Shown here piece after piece: positions 47,166 to 60,860 of a DNA stretch of 64,000 nt. A model generated the notes under the pieces. That model did no database searches. It was not told the DNA's origin and saw only the letters and a list, made by a program, of their open reading frames with translations. The first letter of the stretch is position 1, and each line of letters starts with the position of its first letter. The position numbers and the translations under genes are program-made. The stretch is from Isoperla grammatica (taxonomy: Eukaryota > Arthropoda > Insecta > Plecoptera > Perlodidae), in NCBI GenBank assembly GCA_945910005.1, contig OX246745.1, forward strand, positions 12,039,984-12,103,983. The letters run 5' to 3'.

Positions 47166-50040
47166 ATCAGACCGCAGAAATGATGGCGCTGTAGTAAGAA
47201 GAAAGGCTTGGTTTGCATTTTATTGTTTGTATTATTTACTTCACAATACGTATTAGTTACAAGTAAAGTCATCCTAATTCTAACACAATTGTAGAAATGA
47301 TAAACGATAAGAATTAGTGTGAATTCATTTGATTAATTTCTAAGTTCAACGTAAATTGGAAAATGTTCTCGAGAAATACTGTTGCCAAATTTACAAAGCT
47401 CAAGTTAAACATGGTTTGATAATCAAGGAAGTAAACGAGATATAAAAGAGTATAGCAAATCCTTTCAACTGCGTCACATTGGCTGACACAATTGCCTAGG
47501 TTTTTACTTCACACTGAATTCAAAATGAGTTCATCAACTCTGAACTGGAAACGATCTATTGTTTGTATTGTTGGCTAAGCTGTATACTGCCTATCTTTCT
47601 CCACCCCAACAACCTCTTTGTTAAAATCTGCACTGTCAGCTTCGGGTGTGGCGGGTGCGAGAGATAAACCTTAATTCCAGAAAACCACAAACTTCGACAT
47701 TATTTCCTTCCTTGGGAAATTGTTGTAGTGTAAATGGAGTTTAAGAAATCGAGTAGAATTCGATGTTGGATACAAGTGAAGGGCAGCCAGGCCGGCTGGC
47801 TAATGATCTTGTGAGACGGATCTTATTCTTATGGGTCTCTATCACGCGTAGTCTGGCTCGCCACTTCCCCTGATTGCTGCTGCTGGAGTGAACTCTGCAG
47901 CTACAACCACAATACAGCAGGCACGACGGGCTCGCTCACATTTTAAGGAACGACAGGAAACTTACTTTTTCCGGATATAATTTCTTTCACTGAACATTTA
48001 TGTTATGTACCAAATGTTGAATACCTTGTGAAGTAGCTATGGTGTAACTTTCCGAACGATTTTGCCACAAAACTACACACATTCAATCTACATCGAGGCT
48101 TGTGGATGGTCAAAATTTTAACTTGATCGGATTTTTGATATCGCGAGACATAAAATAACAAACAAACAAACAAACAAACAAACAAACAAACAAACAAACA
48201 AAACAAACAGAACAAGTGTCATGATTAAGTCACTTTAAATAAAAGTCCCCCACTGAAAATCAGTCTTGTTACTGAGTGGGTAGACTCTACTACTGCTGGA
48301 AAACAAATGTCATATTGAGTGCAGGGGGGGGGGGGGGTTATGTTATTTTTATGTGTACGAATAAATAAAGAATTACAACGTTAAAAACAACAAAAATATA
48401 TTGTTAATTATTGATGTTTGGGAGGCACTGCTAATAGGCTCTATGTTGTTTTAGTTATTTTAGCTTATGCAATAATTAATAATTAGGGGTCAGTAATAAT
48501 CTAATTATCACAACCGATGATTTTATAGCGTACAGAATTTCGGACAATATTTCACCCTCACCCCCCCCCCCCCCCCCCCCAATAACCGAAACCTGCGTGT
48601 TTTAAATCAATGAAATTGGCGACCCCTGACAGCCGAATGTTGATTAATGCTCGATTGCAAAACAAATTAGGTTACTTTAGTTAACTACAAACTTAAGTCA
48701 ATATGTACGTCATCACTGAAAACCAGTTTCCAATTTTATACAATTGTATTTCAAATAACCAAATCAGTCCACATGTATACGTTTTTTTTAATTCTCGTAC
48801 CACACCTTACCCTAGGTCACATATTTACGACTAAAACTATTTAAAAACACTTTAGCTAAGAAGACATTCCGTAAAATATGATTTGTTCTCGACGCAGGCA
48901 TTTTAATCTTGAATTCATATTGATATGCTACAATTATTTTTGGGTCTTGTTTTATCAGCGTTTCAAAAAAAAAATGCCACCATGCTTGGGATTACCATGC
49001 TTCAAGGAAAAATGTACATTTCGAGCGGGAATGCTTTACTCACAAATAATAAAGTTCTTCTTAACTTTTTAAACGTTTCCTGTCACGACCATAACGTAAA
49101 ATGAGGAGCGTTTGTATCTACTATAATAATCAGGAATATATTTTTGTATTCAAAATAAAACTAAATTAAATCATGTTCTATTTCTACTAGTCGCATAGAT
49201 AATTTCCTGCATTTTGCCTTAGGTAGTACGCTGAATGAATTCTATTCCATTCTCCGTGAATATCATTTAAACCCATTCTAGCCTAGCTAACAAAGCAAAT
49301 ACCTTATTTTGTGCGCCCAGTGATGCAGAGTTAGTTTGCTAAAATCACGGATCTGAGTATGAGCCAACCTTTGCGTTTATTCAGAAGGATCAATCACCGT
49401 TAGAAATTGCTACTCAATCATTATCATTATTCATTATTAACAAAGAAAAAACAATGAAACTGAATCTAGCTAATTTATATTCTCATGAAAGCACGTGAAT
49501 AATAGAGAATACGTGAAGCCAAATAGACGTTTGTTTGAGAATTTGAATAGATTTTCAACTGTATAAATACATTTAGAAAATAAATGAACAGTATTACTTA
49601 GATTCAGTAAAATTATTTATTCCATAGTTTTGGGAAACAGATCAGAGTTTAAATTTCACCACATGAAATTAATGTTCCCTGTTCTTTAATTGAAATATTA
49701 CAACACTTATACACAACACATCCTTGTTATTTTATTGGTTATGCTTAAGAGCTTTGGCAACATAAGTTTATGTTCGCTGCGCTTCAGCTCCTAATTATGT
49801 ATGATCGGAATGTGACAAAACTTGAGGCTCGACAGTAAGTCCCTTACTGTACATATAGATTTCAATATTAATTTGAACAAGACTAACTTTTGCCATATTC
49901 AAGGATACATAAAACGAGGACGATACCACCCTAAATGAAATTTGATAGTGTTATTTTCATATGCGAGCATCGCAACTTATCATTTGAAAGAACATCACTG
50001 CATATAACCGTACACGTATCCATTTATATAGCAAGGATGT
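47166..50040. other. Intronic stretch without a gene
   Basis: It contains a CAAA microsatellite (about 48157-48203), a 14-G run (48324-48337) and a 20-C run (48561-48580). There are no exons. Frames over the CAAA repeat are artefacts. Confidence 0.5.
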
Positions 50041-50170
50041 TTGCGGTGGCTCATACACGTTGGGCTCAGGTCATAAGCGTATATGCCATCTAGGACGTGG
50101 GTTAAAATCCCAAGTAAGACATGGGTTCATTTGTAATTATATCTTCATCCATCACCCCTCATCTTCTCGA
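50041..50170 (+). mobile_element. tRNA-derived SINE fragment
   Basis: An A-box-like TGGCTCATACACGTTGG at 50047 and a B-box-like GGTTAAAATCC at 50100-50110 are spaced as in a tRNA gene with an expanded middle. A SINE-like body follows for about 60 bp. Confidence 0.5.
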
Positions 50171-50497
50171 ATAGTTTGATTGCAACAGTGGAGACTTGAA
50201 GCAACAAAAATCATTATCGACAAGTTTAGGAGTTTTCTGACGATCAAGTGGAATACCTTACAATAATGATGTAATGGGTTTTTATTTATGAACTTGGATA
50301 TGTTCTAAACATTACATTTAGATTTCTGCCCCCTCTGCGCCGCCCCTCTTCCCTCTCCTCTTCTGCATCCCGTACGTATACACTCATGTTTGGGATCAAG
50401 ATGGTAATAGGTGATGCGTCTTATATTTTGACAATAAAAGTATATACAAAGATGAAACAATCCATGCCCAAGCCGGGATTTGGACTTAGGCCCTGCA

Positions 50498-53333
50498 GCT
50501 GTGGTTACTGACCATTGTGAGTGTCCTGCTTGCCCTAAGGGTCTTGCCACAAGTGTCGAAGCCATACATGGATGAGCAGCCTGTTTACTGACAATTGTGA
50601 GTTGTCCCGCTTGCCCTAAGGTCTTGCCACAAGTGTCGAAGCCATACATGGATGGAGCAGCCTGTTTACTGACAATTGTGAGTTGTCCCGCTTGCCCTAA
50701 GGTCTTGCCACAAGTGTCGAAGCCATACATGGATGAGCAGCCTGTTTACTGACCATTCTGGGTTGTCCCGCTTGCCCTAAGGTCTTGCCACAAGTGTCGA
50801 AGCCATACATGGATGAGCTGCCTGTTAACTGACCATTGTGAGTTGTCCCGCTTGCCCTAAGGGTATTGCCACGAGTGTCGAAGCCATACATGAATGAGCA
50901 GCATGTTTACTGACCATTCTGTGTTGTCCCGCTTGCCCTAAAGGTCGTACCACAAGTGTCGAAGCCATACAGGATGGAGCAGCCTGATTACTGACCATTC
51001 TGTGTTGTCCCGCTTGCCCTAAACCGGGTCTTGCCACAAGTGTCGAAGCCATACATGGATGGAGCAGCCTGTTTACTGACCATTCTGTGTTGTCCCGCTT
51101 GCCCTAAGGGTCGTACCACAAGTGTCGAAGCCATACAGGATAGAGCAGCCTGTTTACTGACCATTCTGTGTTGTCCCGCTTGCCCTAAGGGTCTTGCCAC
51201 AAGTGTCGAAGCCATACATGAATGAGCAGCCTGTTTACTGACCATTCTGTGTTGTCCCGCTTGCCCTAAGGGTCTTGCCACGAGTGTCGAAGCCATACAG
51301 GATAGAGCAGCCTGTTTACTGACCATTCTGTGTTGTCCCGCTTGCCCTAAGGGTCTTGCCACGAGTGTCGAAGCCATACAGGATAGAGCAGCCTGTTTAC
51401 TGACCATTCTGTGTTGTCCCGCTTGCCCTAAGGGTCGTACCACAAGTGTCGAAGCCATACAGGATGGAGCAGCCTGATTACTGACCATTCTGTGTTGTCC
51501 CGCTTGCCCTAAGGTCTTGCCACAAGTGTCGAAGCTATACATGAATGAACAGCCTGTTTACTGACCATTCTGTGTTGTCCCGCTTGCCCTAAGGGTCTTG
51601 CCACAAGTGTCGAAGCCATACATGAATGAGCAGCCTGTTTACTGACCATTCTGTGTTGTCTCGCTTGCCCTAAGGGTCTTGCCACAAGTGTCGAAGCTAT
51701 ACATGAATGAGCAGCCTGTTTACTGACCATTCTGTGTTGTCCCGCTTGCCCTAAGGTCTTGCCACAAGTGTCGAAGCCATACATGAATGAGCAGCCTGTT
51801 TACTGACCATTGTGTGTTGTCCCGCTTGCCCTAAGGGTCTTGCCACAAGTGTCGAAGCTATACATGAATGAGCAGCCTGTTTACTGACCATTCTGTGTTG
51901 TCCCGCTTGCCCTAAGGGTCTTGCCACAAGTGTCGAAGCTATACATGGATGAGCAGCCTGTTTACTGACCATTGTGTGTTGTCCCGCTTGCCCTAAGGGT
52001 CTTGCCACAAGTGTCGAAGCTATACATGGATGAGCAGCCTGTTTACTGACCATTCTGTGTTGTCCCGCTTGCCCTAAGGGTCTTGCCACAAGTGTCGAAG
52101 CTATACAGGATAGAGCAGCCTGTTTACTGACCATTCTGTGTTGTCCCGCTTGCCCTAAGGGTCTTGCCACAAGTGTCGAAGCCATACAGGATAGAGCAGC
52201 CTGTTTACTGACCATTCTGTGTTGTCCCGCTTGCCCTAAGGGTCTTGCCACGAGTGTCGAAGCCATACAGGATAGAGCAGCCTGTTTACTGACCATTCTG
52301 TGTTGTCCCGCTTGCCCTAAGGGTCGTACCACAAGTGTCGAAGCCATACAGGATGGAGCAGCCTGATTACTGACCATTCTGTGTTGTCCCGCTTGCCCTA
52401 AGGTCTTGCCACAAGTGTCGAAGCTATACATGAATGAACAGCCTGTTTACTGACCATTCTGTGTTGTCCCGCTTGCCCTAAGGGTCTTGCCACAAGTGTC
52501 GAAGCCATACATGAATGAGCAGCCTGTTTACTGACCATTCTGTGTTGTCTCGCTTGCCCTAAGGGTCTTGCCACAAGTGTCGAAGCTATACATGAATGAG
52601 CAGCCTGTTTACTGACCATTCTGTGTTGTCCCGCTTGCCCTAAGGTCTTGCCACAAGTGTCGAAGCCATACATGAATGAGCAGCCTGTTTACTGACCATT
52701 GTGTGTTGTCCCGCTTGCCCTAAGGGTCTTGCCACAAGTGTCGAAGCTATACATGAATGAGCAGCCTGTTTACTGACCATTCTGTGTTGTCCCGCTTGCC
52801 CTAAGGGTCTTGCCACAAGTGTCGAAGCTATACATGGATGAGCAGCCTGTTTACTGACCATTGTGTGTTGTCCCGCTTGCCCTAAGGGTCTTGCCACAAG
52901 TGTCGAAGCTATACATGGATGAGCAGCCTGTTTACTGACCATTCTGTGTTGTCCCGCTTGCCCTAAGGGTCTTGCCACAAGTGTCGAAGCTATACAGGAT
53001 AGAGCAGCCTGTTTACTGACCATTCTGTGTTGTCCCGCTTGCCCTAAGGGTCTTGCCACAAGTGTCGAAGCTATACATGGATGAGCAGCCTGTTTACTGA
53101 CCATTGTGTGTTGTCCCGCTTGCCCTAAGGGTCTTGCCACAAGTGTCGAAGCTATACATGGATGAGCAGCCTGTTTACTGACCATTGTGTGTTGTCCCGC
53201 TTGCCCTAAGGGTATTGCCACAAGTGTCGAAGCCATACCTGAATGAGCAGCCTGTTTACTGACCATTGTGAGTTGTCCCGCTTGTCCTAAGGGTCTTGCC
53301 ACGAGTGTCGAAGCCATACATGGATGAAGCAGA
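50498..53333. repeat. 81-bp satellite array, about 35 copies, with 889-bp higher-order period
   Basis: The unit contains TTGTCCCGCTTGCCCTAAGG, CCACAAGTGTCGAAGC and GAGCAGCCTGTTTACTGACC. The period is mostly 81 bp, with 79-82 bp variants from one-base changes in the GGG of the unit. Copies at the left edge are more diverged. A block of about 890 bp from about 51,220 recurs 889 bp to the right (11 units). On the minus strand 81 bp equals 27 codons, so repeated open frames appear, but they break at each indel and I do not regard them as genes. Confidence 0.97.
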
Positions 53334-56300
53334 TTATCTATCATCGTCTCTGCCACAACAGCGATCGCGTTTATGTGAAGTGGAGATGATGTATTGTGTC
53401 CCGCTCTGATGTCACGATAAGCTGATAAGTGTCACTTTGGCAACAGTGTAACGCTTGCTGGTCACTACCCTTCTACACACGTCATGATAACCGCGTTGCT
53501 ATCAGTGATGGTTTTCGGGGACCCCTAAATGAAAGATATGGATGGGAATACACATATTTGTTTTTGCATGAATACTCATTAACTACAACGTGCGATAAAC
53601 GGTTTGCTGCACTTCTATATATACGACCATCATGAAGGATAATCGTGGTGTTTAGAAGAAAGATAACGTCGTGAGTGTCACTGCCAGTAGAACACTCGGA
53701 AGCGAAGACACATATTTGTCACCGTACAACTAATCTAACTTGCTCGAATGGGCGTGTCTAGCAGGCCTACATGTGTCCAGTTGATGAACTGATTCATGGC
53801 CATGTTTATACAGTCTGGGGTTGAAAGGTAGAACATGGAAATACAGATGCACTTTTGTTGGAATGAATATTAAATTCGTGTAAATTTATGCAAGAATAAT
53901 GAATTTATAATTATGAACCACTATCGGAAATTTAATTTATTATCCGCGTGTTGATTAATACGGACTTCAACTACAATGTTCAGGTTATATTACTTGCTTT
54001 GCTTTTCCTCGTCAGCTTGGTAAATTATGTTTTATTAATGAAAAGTGTTGCGTTGGTTCTTTGATGAGGAAAGTTGTGCATTAGGTAAAGAATTGGAATT
54101 TTTTTGCTTTCAATTTGAATACATTATTTCTAATGGAGAGGTTAAACGAAATGTGGCGGAAATATTGAAGATGTCTATAAAACAACGCGCTTTGCATGTT
54201 TGCACTTCAATAATATTATAAATTGTAGTTTATTCCTATAACTAACGCATTAGATAACTAGGTTATAGCGGATTTATTGGTGGAAGTTCCTCCATGCAGG
54301 AAGTTGTTATCTGAGAGTAGCATGGAAGTGACAGGCCAACACTGGGGACTAAGGAATCTTAGAGAAACGACCTCCCTCTTTAGATCAATTGTGACTGCGA
54401 GTAACAAGAGTATTTCAAGACGTTGAAAAGAAAGGAAGCGCGGCTTTGAAAGAATGGCCAGTATCCCATCCCACCCCATCCCATCCCATGCCAGGGTTTG
54501 TAATTAAGATCTAGCGTGGCTTAGCGACAAATAAAACCAAATGATGTGAGATGCTTGTTACTCTACCACACGAGGTCAGACCGCTAGGCTATAACTTTAT
54601 CTTGACAATAGTCTACGCTGACTACTTTGATTTCGTTTTAACCATGATGGGGACAATAACTTTTGGTTGTAGCGAGTGGTTTCTTATTACAAACGTGAAT
54701 TATAAGGGTATAGATTTTAAATGACGATGAAAGAATATATTAAACCGTATCTGTAAAACTTACACTTTAATAAAGTCCATCTTAATAACAGCTGATTTTC
54801 GAGACTGTTTAATAAACGTGTTCGATGGTTCCGTAGTTCAGATGAATACACTTGATTTGTGTGGCCGCCGTAGTTGCCGCTGGGAATTAGGAGATCATCT
54901 CAAGGTTAACCACGGTTGATGCGTTCCAGAGACGAATCCGAACTTGGGCAAAGATGGTTTCATCTTCATACACACGTCACCCACTCATCGTCTCGATTAC
55001 CGTTCTTGCCAAAATAGGAGACAAAGCCAAAAAACTAACGTCATCTCAATTTGTATAGAATTTAGCAAGCGCTGAATAACGCTACTAATGCCTGCATTTT
55101 ATTTCTTATTATGTGCATTTTTTCGTTATCTATCTCAGTTACATTGAAGTCATATTGTCAGAAACTAGCTAGTGTTGTAGAAACTGTGATACTTCGCTTT
55201 AGACGTATACGTATAATAGAGTTAACAGATATGCTTTTAGACAGCTGTTCTCTTGTGGAACGATCAAATGAAAGGGGATGTTTGTATCGTATCTGAAACC
55301 TCTTTTCACTTCAAGACGTATTCCTTTTCAAGAGAGACCCTTTAAAGGGGTCGTGCATTGACTGATAGTGAAGTTATCGCGATATATGGGGGGCAACCTC
55401 ACCTCATATCCACTGACGTAAGCAATACGGCGCCTTATTTCTCGTGAGTACCTCTATAGTGCACATGTTTAATTCCTCCTGCATTGTTGTCTGCACTCTG
55501 AGAGTAGTTCGATCTCTCAGCCACGTCCATACACTAACTGAACTACTTAACTATATGAGACATTGAGGGATTGCCTCACACTTTACATACATATACAAAT
55601 GGTGTTCAGAAACAAATGCTTACCAATGATTGGTATTCACACTACAGTGAAATGATGTACTAGATTTAACTGATTTATATACAGAACTTACAGAAGTTTG
55701 CGTTCGTTTGATATGTTACAGTGTGTATACAAAATGGAGCGTAATAGATGCTTATTTTTCGTTTCATCTACATTTTTTAGTCAAGACTATTGTCAGATTT
55801 TGGTTCGTGGTTTTTGCCATTACATATCCAAACAAGAGACGATAGTGGCGTACACCATTAGTTTGGATGTAGCTTTCACTAGTATTTGACTACATTTAAT
55901 ATACGTGGGAAATATGATTTCCGCTAAATCCATCATTATAAATCTAATAACAATTCAATACATGTAACAGTCATATTGATTATAACTTTAAGCATTCAGT
56001 ATGTAGGGCATTACCAAACCTCATTGCGCTATAGATTCCGTGTAGCATTCTTGAGACATATTTACAAAATGAAAATATTGTACGGTTTTAAAGGTGAGAC
56101 CAGCCTTACTCGAATCTAAATTCGTTTAATATAACCTCAGCGTCATCTGGCTTATCAGTAATTAACGCATGTCCTACTTGTTCCGTGTTTAACAGGAGAT
56201 TGGTTTTATTGACTTGGTGACGTTAATTAACGTATGGTAATTGAATCTGAACGCCACTTAACTGGTTTGATTGATGCACATAGCACTAGCACAGCATCAC

Positions 56301-58770
56301 TGCATGTGAGATGTTGTGTCAGGCTTCGTGGCGCCTTCTTGCATAGTTATTGCCCGGGTAGAGCCATACAGAAATGGTTTTATTTTTTCCCAAATTTTGT
56401 TTTTTCAAAGTGTAAATTTCGCGTTTTGCCGGTTTTATTTTTTAAGACGCATAACAAGCAAAAAAAAGTTATATAGATAATCAATCTATGAATATTACTC
56501 AAATAAAGACGAGTTATTCGTGTATATAAACATATTTCCTCTATATTTTAAATTCCTCTGCGTGTTTTTTCTTAGACTAACGCCACACACATATTTGTAT
56601 CCAATACTTAACACATTTTAGTTATTTCGGTCTTATTTCGCTAATACACAGATATTTCGTGGATTTCGTAGTTAAAGCTCCATATCGCGTTATATCGCGA
56701 TATGGAGTAATTAGCATACTGACTGACACGACATCTTGTCCACAATTATCAGTTTTAGTGGTATAACAACAGATCCGTTTTATTTCTTAACGCGAATTTT
56801 ACTTGGCTCTCGTTATTGCTAATATTGTTCTGAAAAGTCGTCTGTTTTGAAACGTACTCGACGATTGAAGAGATATTTTTTTGGGTTTAGTTTTGTTATT
56901 TGCCGAATAATCATCGTTGATATTTGGCAAAAGTTCATTGACTTATGAATTATTACAAATGATGACATCGTTGAATGCTTGTGAGTTACGGAACGTGGCT
57001 ACACCCGTAGCAAGTATTCAGAGCAGGCGTAGTGGCCGTAGTCACTGCAATCCTCTCGATTACCAGAATATCATTCGTAAAGCCTCAATATCATCCTCAT
57101 TCATAAAACAGAGAGATTACTCCAAATTTTCATCTCGCGGTCAACGTATAAGTCTGACAGTTTTGAGCTTAATAAACGATTTTCTTTTTTCCAAGTTACG
57201 ATGACAAGATATCCTCACGGGCTGTCTAGCTCCTCGTTTGCCACTTGTCCATCAGACGCTCTCAAGCCCCGCACACAGCACACAAGTGTCCACGCGGACT
57301 AACAGATATCTTTTCAACAGGGTTATTTGCTTTGACGGGTGCGTGTTCATATTTGATGGTGAAACGGGATAGCTCGAGCTAACCGTGAATTATGATGGTG
57401 ATATATTTTTTCTCTCTTGCATTGTCCGATTTCCTAGATGTCAGACAGCGTGAAACGAATTCGCTTCTCTTCTCTTCTTTTCGTAGTAATGGCTGAAATG
57501 TGAGGTTGTGATTTGTGGTCCAAAAATCCCCCCCCCCCCCTCCCCTGCCCCTCAACCCCCTACATTCCCACACTCGCTCTTTCCATGATGTCATTCCCAA
57601 CATCCAGTTCGCCATACGAACGACTAAACAATCATTTACTTGCCTTATCGGGACGAGACTCGGTCAGTCACAAAACTCATCTCACCCCCTCCCACCCTCC
57701 GCCCAGCCCCACCCCCTCAACTGCTGATGTTCATACTGCCGAAAATAAACTTAGCTTTGAATTTTAGTTGTGTACTTGAGAAAGTTGTTCTATTAATTAG
57801 TTGATATTGTACCTTAAACTTAGTCTATCTTGAAGGAATAGTATTATTTCAACACCCTAAAACTTATACACTGCAATAGAACACAATTCTGGGTATAAAA
57901 ATTGATTTCTAAAATAATACATTATAAGTAATAGCATGCCTCCAGACAGCATACCCATACGCCATACTGCATATAGTCCACTTTTGACAGTTTTCTTAAA
58001 CCACAAATGCATATGAAAAATATAAACATATCGTTGAACTTTATATTATTAGTTAGCGGTAAGTCCTAACCTAGCTTATAAATCCACTTTTGTATACAAA
58101 ATATGACTACAGAGGACTATTTGTGCCCTACATTGGCCTTTCCACTATCGAGTGGGTAAAATACAATAAACACAATATAATATCTTGAAAAAATAAACGA
58201 AAGTTCAAACCATCACAAACTTACCTATCATAAAGTTCTTAAAGATTGGAATCGATAATATGAGATTATATAATGTAGAGATTATTTTTAACGAGGGCCC
58301 TATAGATTTCTTCTCTGAATAATTCAAACTCTGTGTTTAGATTGTTCTTCCTATGCTGGGCATACATACACACGCTGCGTAAAACTGGAATCGAGGTTGC
58401 CCATTTCACTTCGCAGCCATCACATGTATTTCGACCATTAACAGATGGTTTACTGCTGTTTCAGTTTCGGCCTAAATCCAACCCTTGTCGTTTTAAATAA
58501 TACTCAAAAGCTCCTCTTCGCTTTCGACTATCGTGATCTCTGCCTATTCAAAAAAGATATTATGCGAAAGGGGTACAAAGGCGGGAGGAGGGTGGGGGGA
58601 AGGGGGGGGGGGAGGTGGCATACGGTAACGTGTTGATGGACAGTGCATCGTCCCTTCATGATACAAAATTAATTATCTCATTGTTGGAGCTTTCTAATGA
58701 TTAGTGGGTAAATTAATGTTTCATCCGTTCAATCAATGAAGATTTATTTTTAGTTGAGAGCAAAAAGAGA
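53334..58770. other. Intronic stretch without a gene
   Basis: AT-rich. It contains a perfect 12-bp-arm palindrome CTCCATATCGCG-TTATAT-CGCGATATGGAG at 56678-56707, a C-run at about 57530-57540 with a CCT-rich tail, and a G-rich run at about 58583-58612. The 95-residue frame at 56917-57204 shows no known domain. Confidence 0.5.
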
Positions 58771-60860
58771 CTCTATATAAGAGCGTTAAATAAGTCACGG
58801 ACACGATTATACACTGATGTGATGAACCACGGCTCTTTATAGGAGCGTTAGAGAAGTCACGGACACGATTATACACTGATGTGATGAACCACGGCTCTTT
58901 ATAGGAGCGTTAGAGAAGTCACGGACACGATTATACACTGCTGTGATGAACCACGGCTCTTTATAGGAGCGTTAGAGAAGTCACGGACACGATTATACAC
59001 TGATGTGATGAACCACGGCTCTTTATAGGAGCGTTAGAGAAGTCACGGACACGATTATACACTGATGTGATGAACCACGGCTCTTTATAGGAGCGTTCGA
59101 GAAGTCACGGACACGATTATACACTGATGTGATGAACCACGGCTCTTTATAGGAGCGTTAGAGAAGTCACGGACACGATTATACACTGATGTGATGAACC
59201 ACGGCTCTTTATAGGAGCGTTAGAGAAGTCACGGACACGATTATACACTGATGTGATGAACCACGGCTCTTTATAGGAGCGTTAGAGAAGTCACGGACAC
59301 GATTATACACTGATGTGATGAACCACGGCTCTTTATAGGAGCGTTAGAGAAGTCACGGACACGATTATACACTGATGTGATGAACCACGGCTCTTTATAG
59401 GAGCGTTAGAGAAGTCACGGACACGATTATACACTGATGTAATGAACCACGGCTCTTTATAGGAGCGTTAGAGAAGTCACGGACACGATTATACACTGAT
59501 GTGATGAACCACGGCTCTTTATAGGAGCGTTAGAGAAGTCACGGACACGATTATACACTGATGTGATGAACCACGGCTCTTTATAGGAGCGTTAGAGAAG
59601 TCACGGACACGATTATACACTGATGTGATGAACCACGGCTCTTTATAGGAGCGTTAGAGAAGTCACGGACACGATTATACACTGATGAGATGAACCACGG
59701 CTCTTTATAGGAGCGTTAGAGAAGTCACGGACACGATTATACACTGATGTGATGAACCACGGCTCTTTATAGGAGCGTTAGAGAAGTCACGGACACGATT
59801 ATACACTGATGTGATGAACCACGGCTCTTTATAGGAGCGTTAGAGAAGTCACGGACACGATTATACACTGATGTGATGAACCACGGCTTTTTATAGGAGC
59901 GTTAGAGAAGTCACGGACACGATTATACACTGATGTGATGAACCACGGCTCTTTATAGGAGCGTTAGAGAAGTAACGGACACGATTATACACTTATGAGA
60001 TGAACCACCGCTCTTTATAGGAGCGTTAGAGAAGTAACGGACACGATTATACACTGATGTGATGAACCACGGCTCTTTATAGGAGCGTTAGAGAAGTCAC
60101 GGACACGATTATACACTGATGAGATGAACCACGGCTCTTTATAGGAGCGTTAGAGAAGTCACGGACACGATTATACACTGATGTGATGAACCACGGCTCT
60201 CTATAGGAGCGTTAGAGAAGTCACGGACACGATTATACACTGATGTGATGAACCACGGCTCTTTATAGGAGCTTTAGAGAAGTCACGGACACGATTATAC
60301 ACTGATGTGATGAACCACGGCTCTTTATAGGAGCGTTAGAGAAGTCACGGACACGATTATACACTGATGTGATGAACCACGGCTCTTTATAGGAGCGTTA
60401 GAGAAGTCACGGACACGATTATACACTGATGTGATGAACCACGGCTCTTTATAGGAGCGTTAGAGAAGGCACGGACACGATTATACACTGATGTGATGAA
60501 CCACGGCTCTTTATAGGAGCGTTAGAGAAGTCACGGACACGATTATACACTGATGTGATGAACCACGGCTCTTTATAGGAGCGTTAGAGAAGTCACGGAC
60601 ACGATTATACACTGATGTGATGAACCACGGCTCTTTATAGGAGCGTTAGAGAAGTCACGGACACGATTATACACTGATGTGATGAACCACGGCTCTTTAT
60701 AGGAGCGTTAGAGAAGTCACGGACACGATTATACACTGATGTGATGGACCACGGCTCTTTATAGGAGCGTTAGAGAAGTCACGGACACGATTATACACTG
60801 CTGTGATGAACCACGGCTCTTTATAGGAGCGTTAGAGAAGTCACGGACACGATTATACAC
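58771..60860. repeat. 62-bp satellite array, about 34 copies, very uniform
   Basis: The unit contains CTCTTTATAGGAGCGTTAGA, GAAGTCACGGACACGATTAT and ACACTGATGTGATGAACCAC. Most units are identical. Rare variants include TGATGAGATG, CACTTATGAG and CACTGCTGTG. The first unit (CTCTATATAAGAGCG) is the most diverged. The low divergence points to recent amplification or continuing homogenisation. Confidence 0.97.

Noticed and set aside
50305..53356. A series of minus-strand open frames with a 27-residue repeat (GQAGQHRMVSKQAA type), which looks like a repeat protein
   Set aside because: They arise because the satellite unit is 81 bp. One-base indels between units shift the frame many times, there are no flanking coding features, and both edges run into non-coding DNA.
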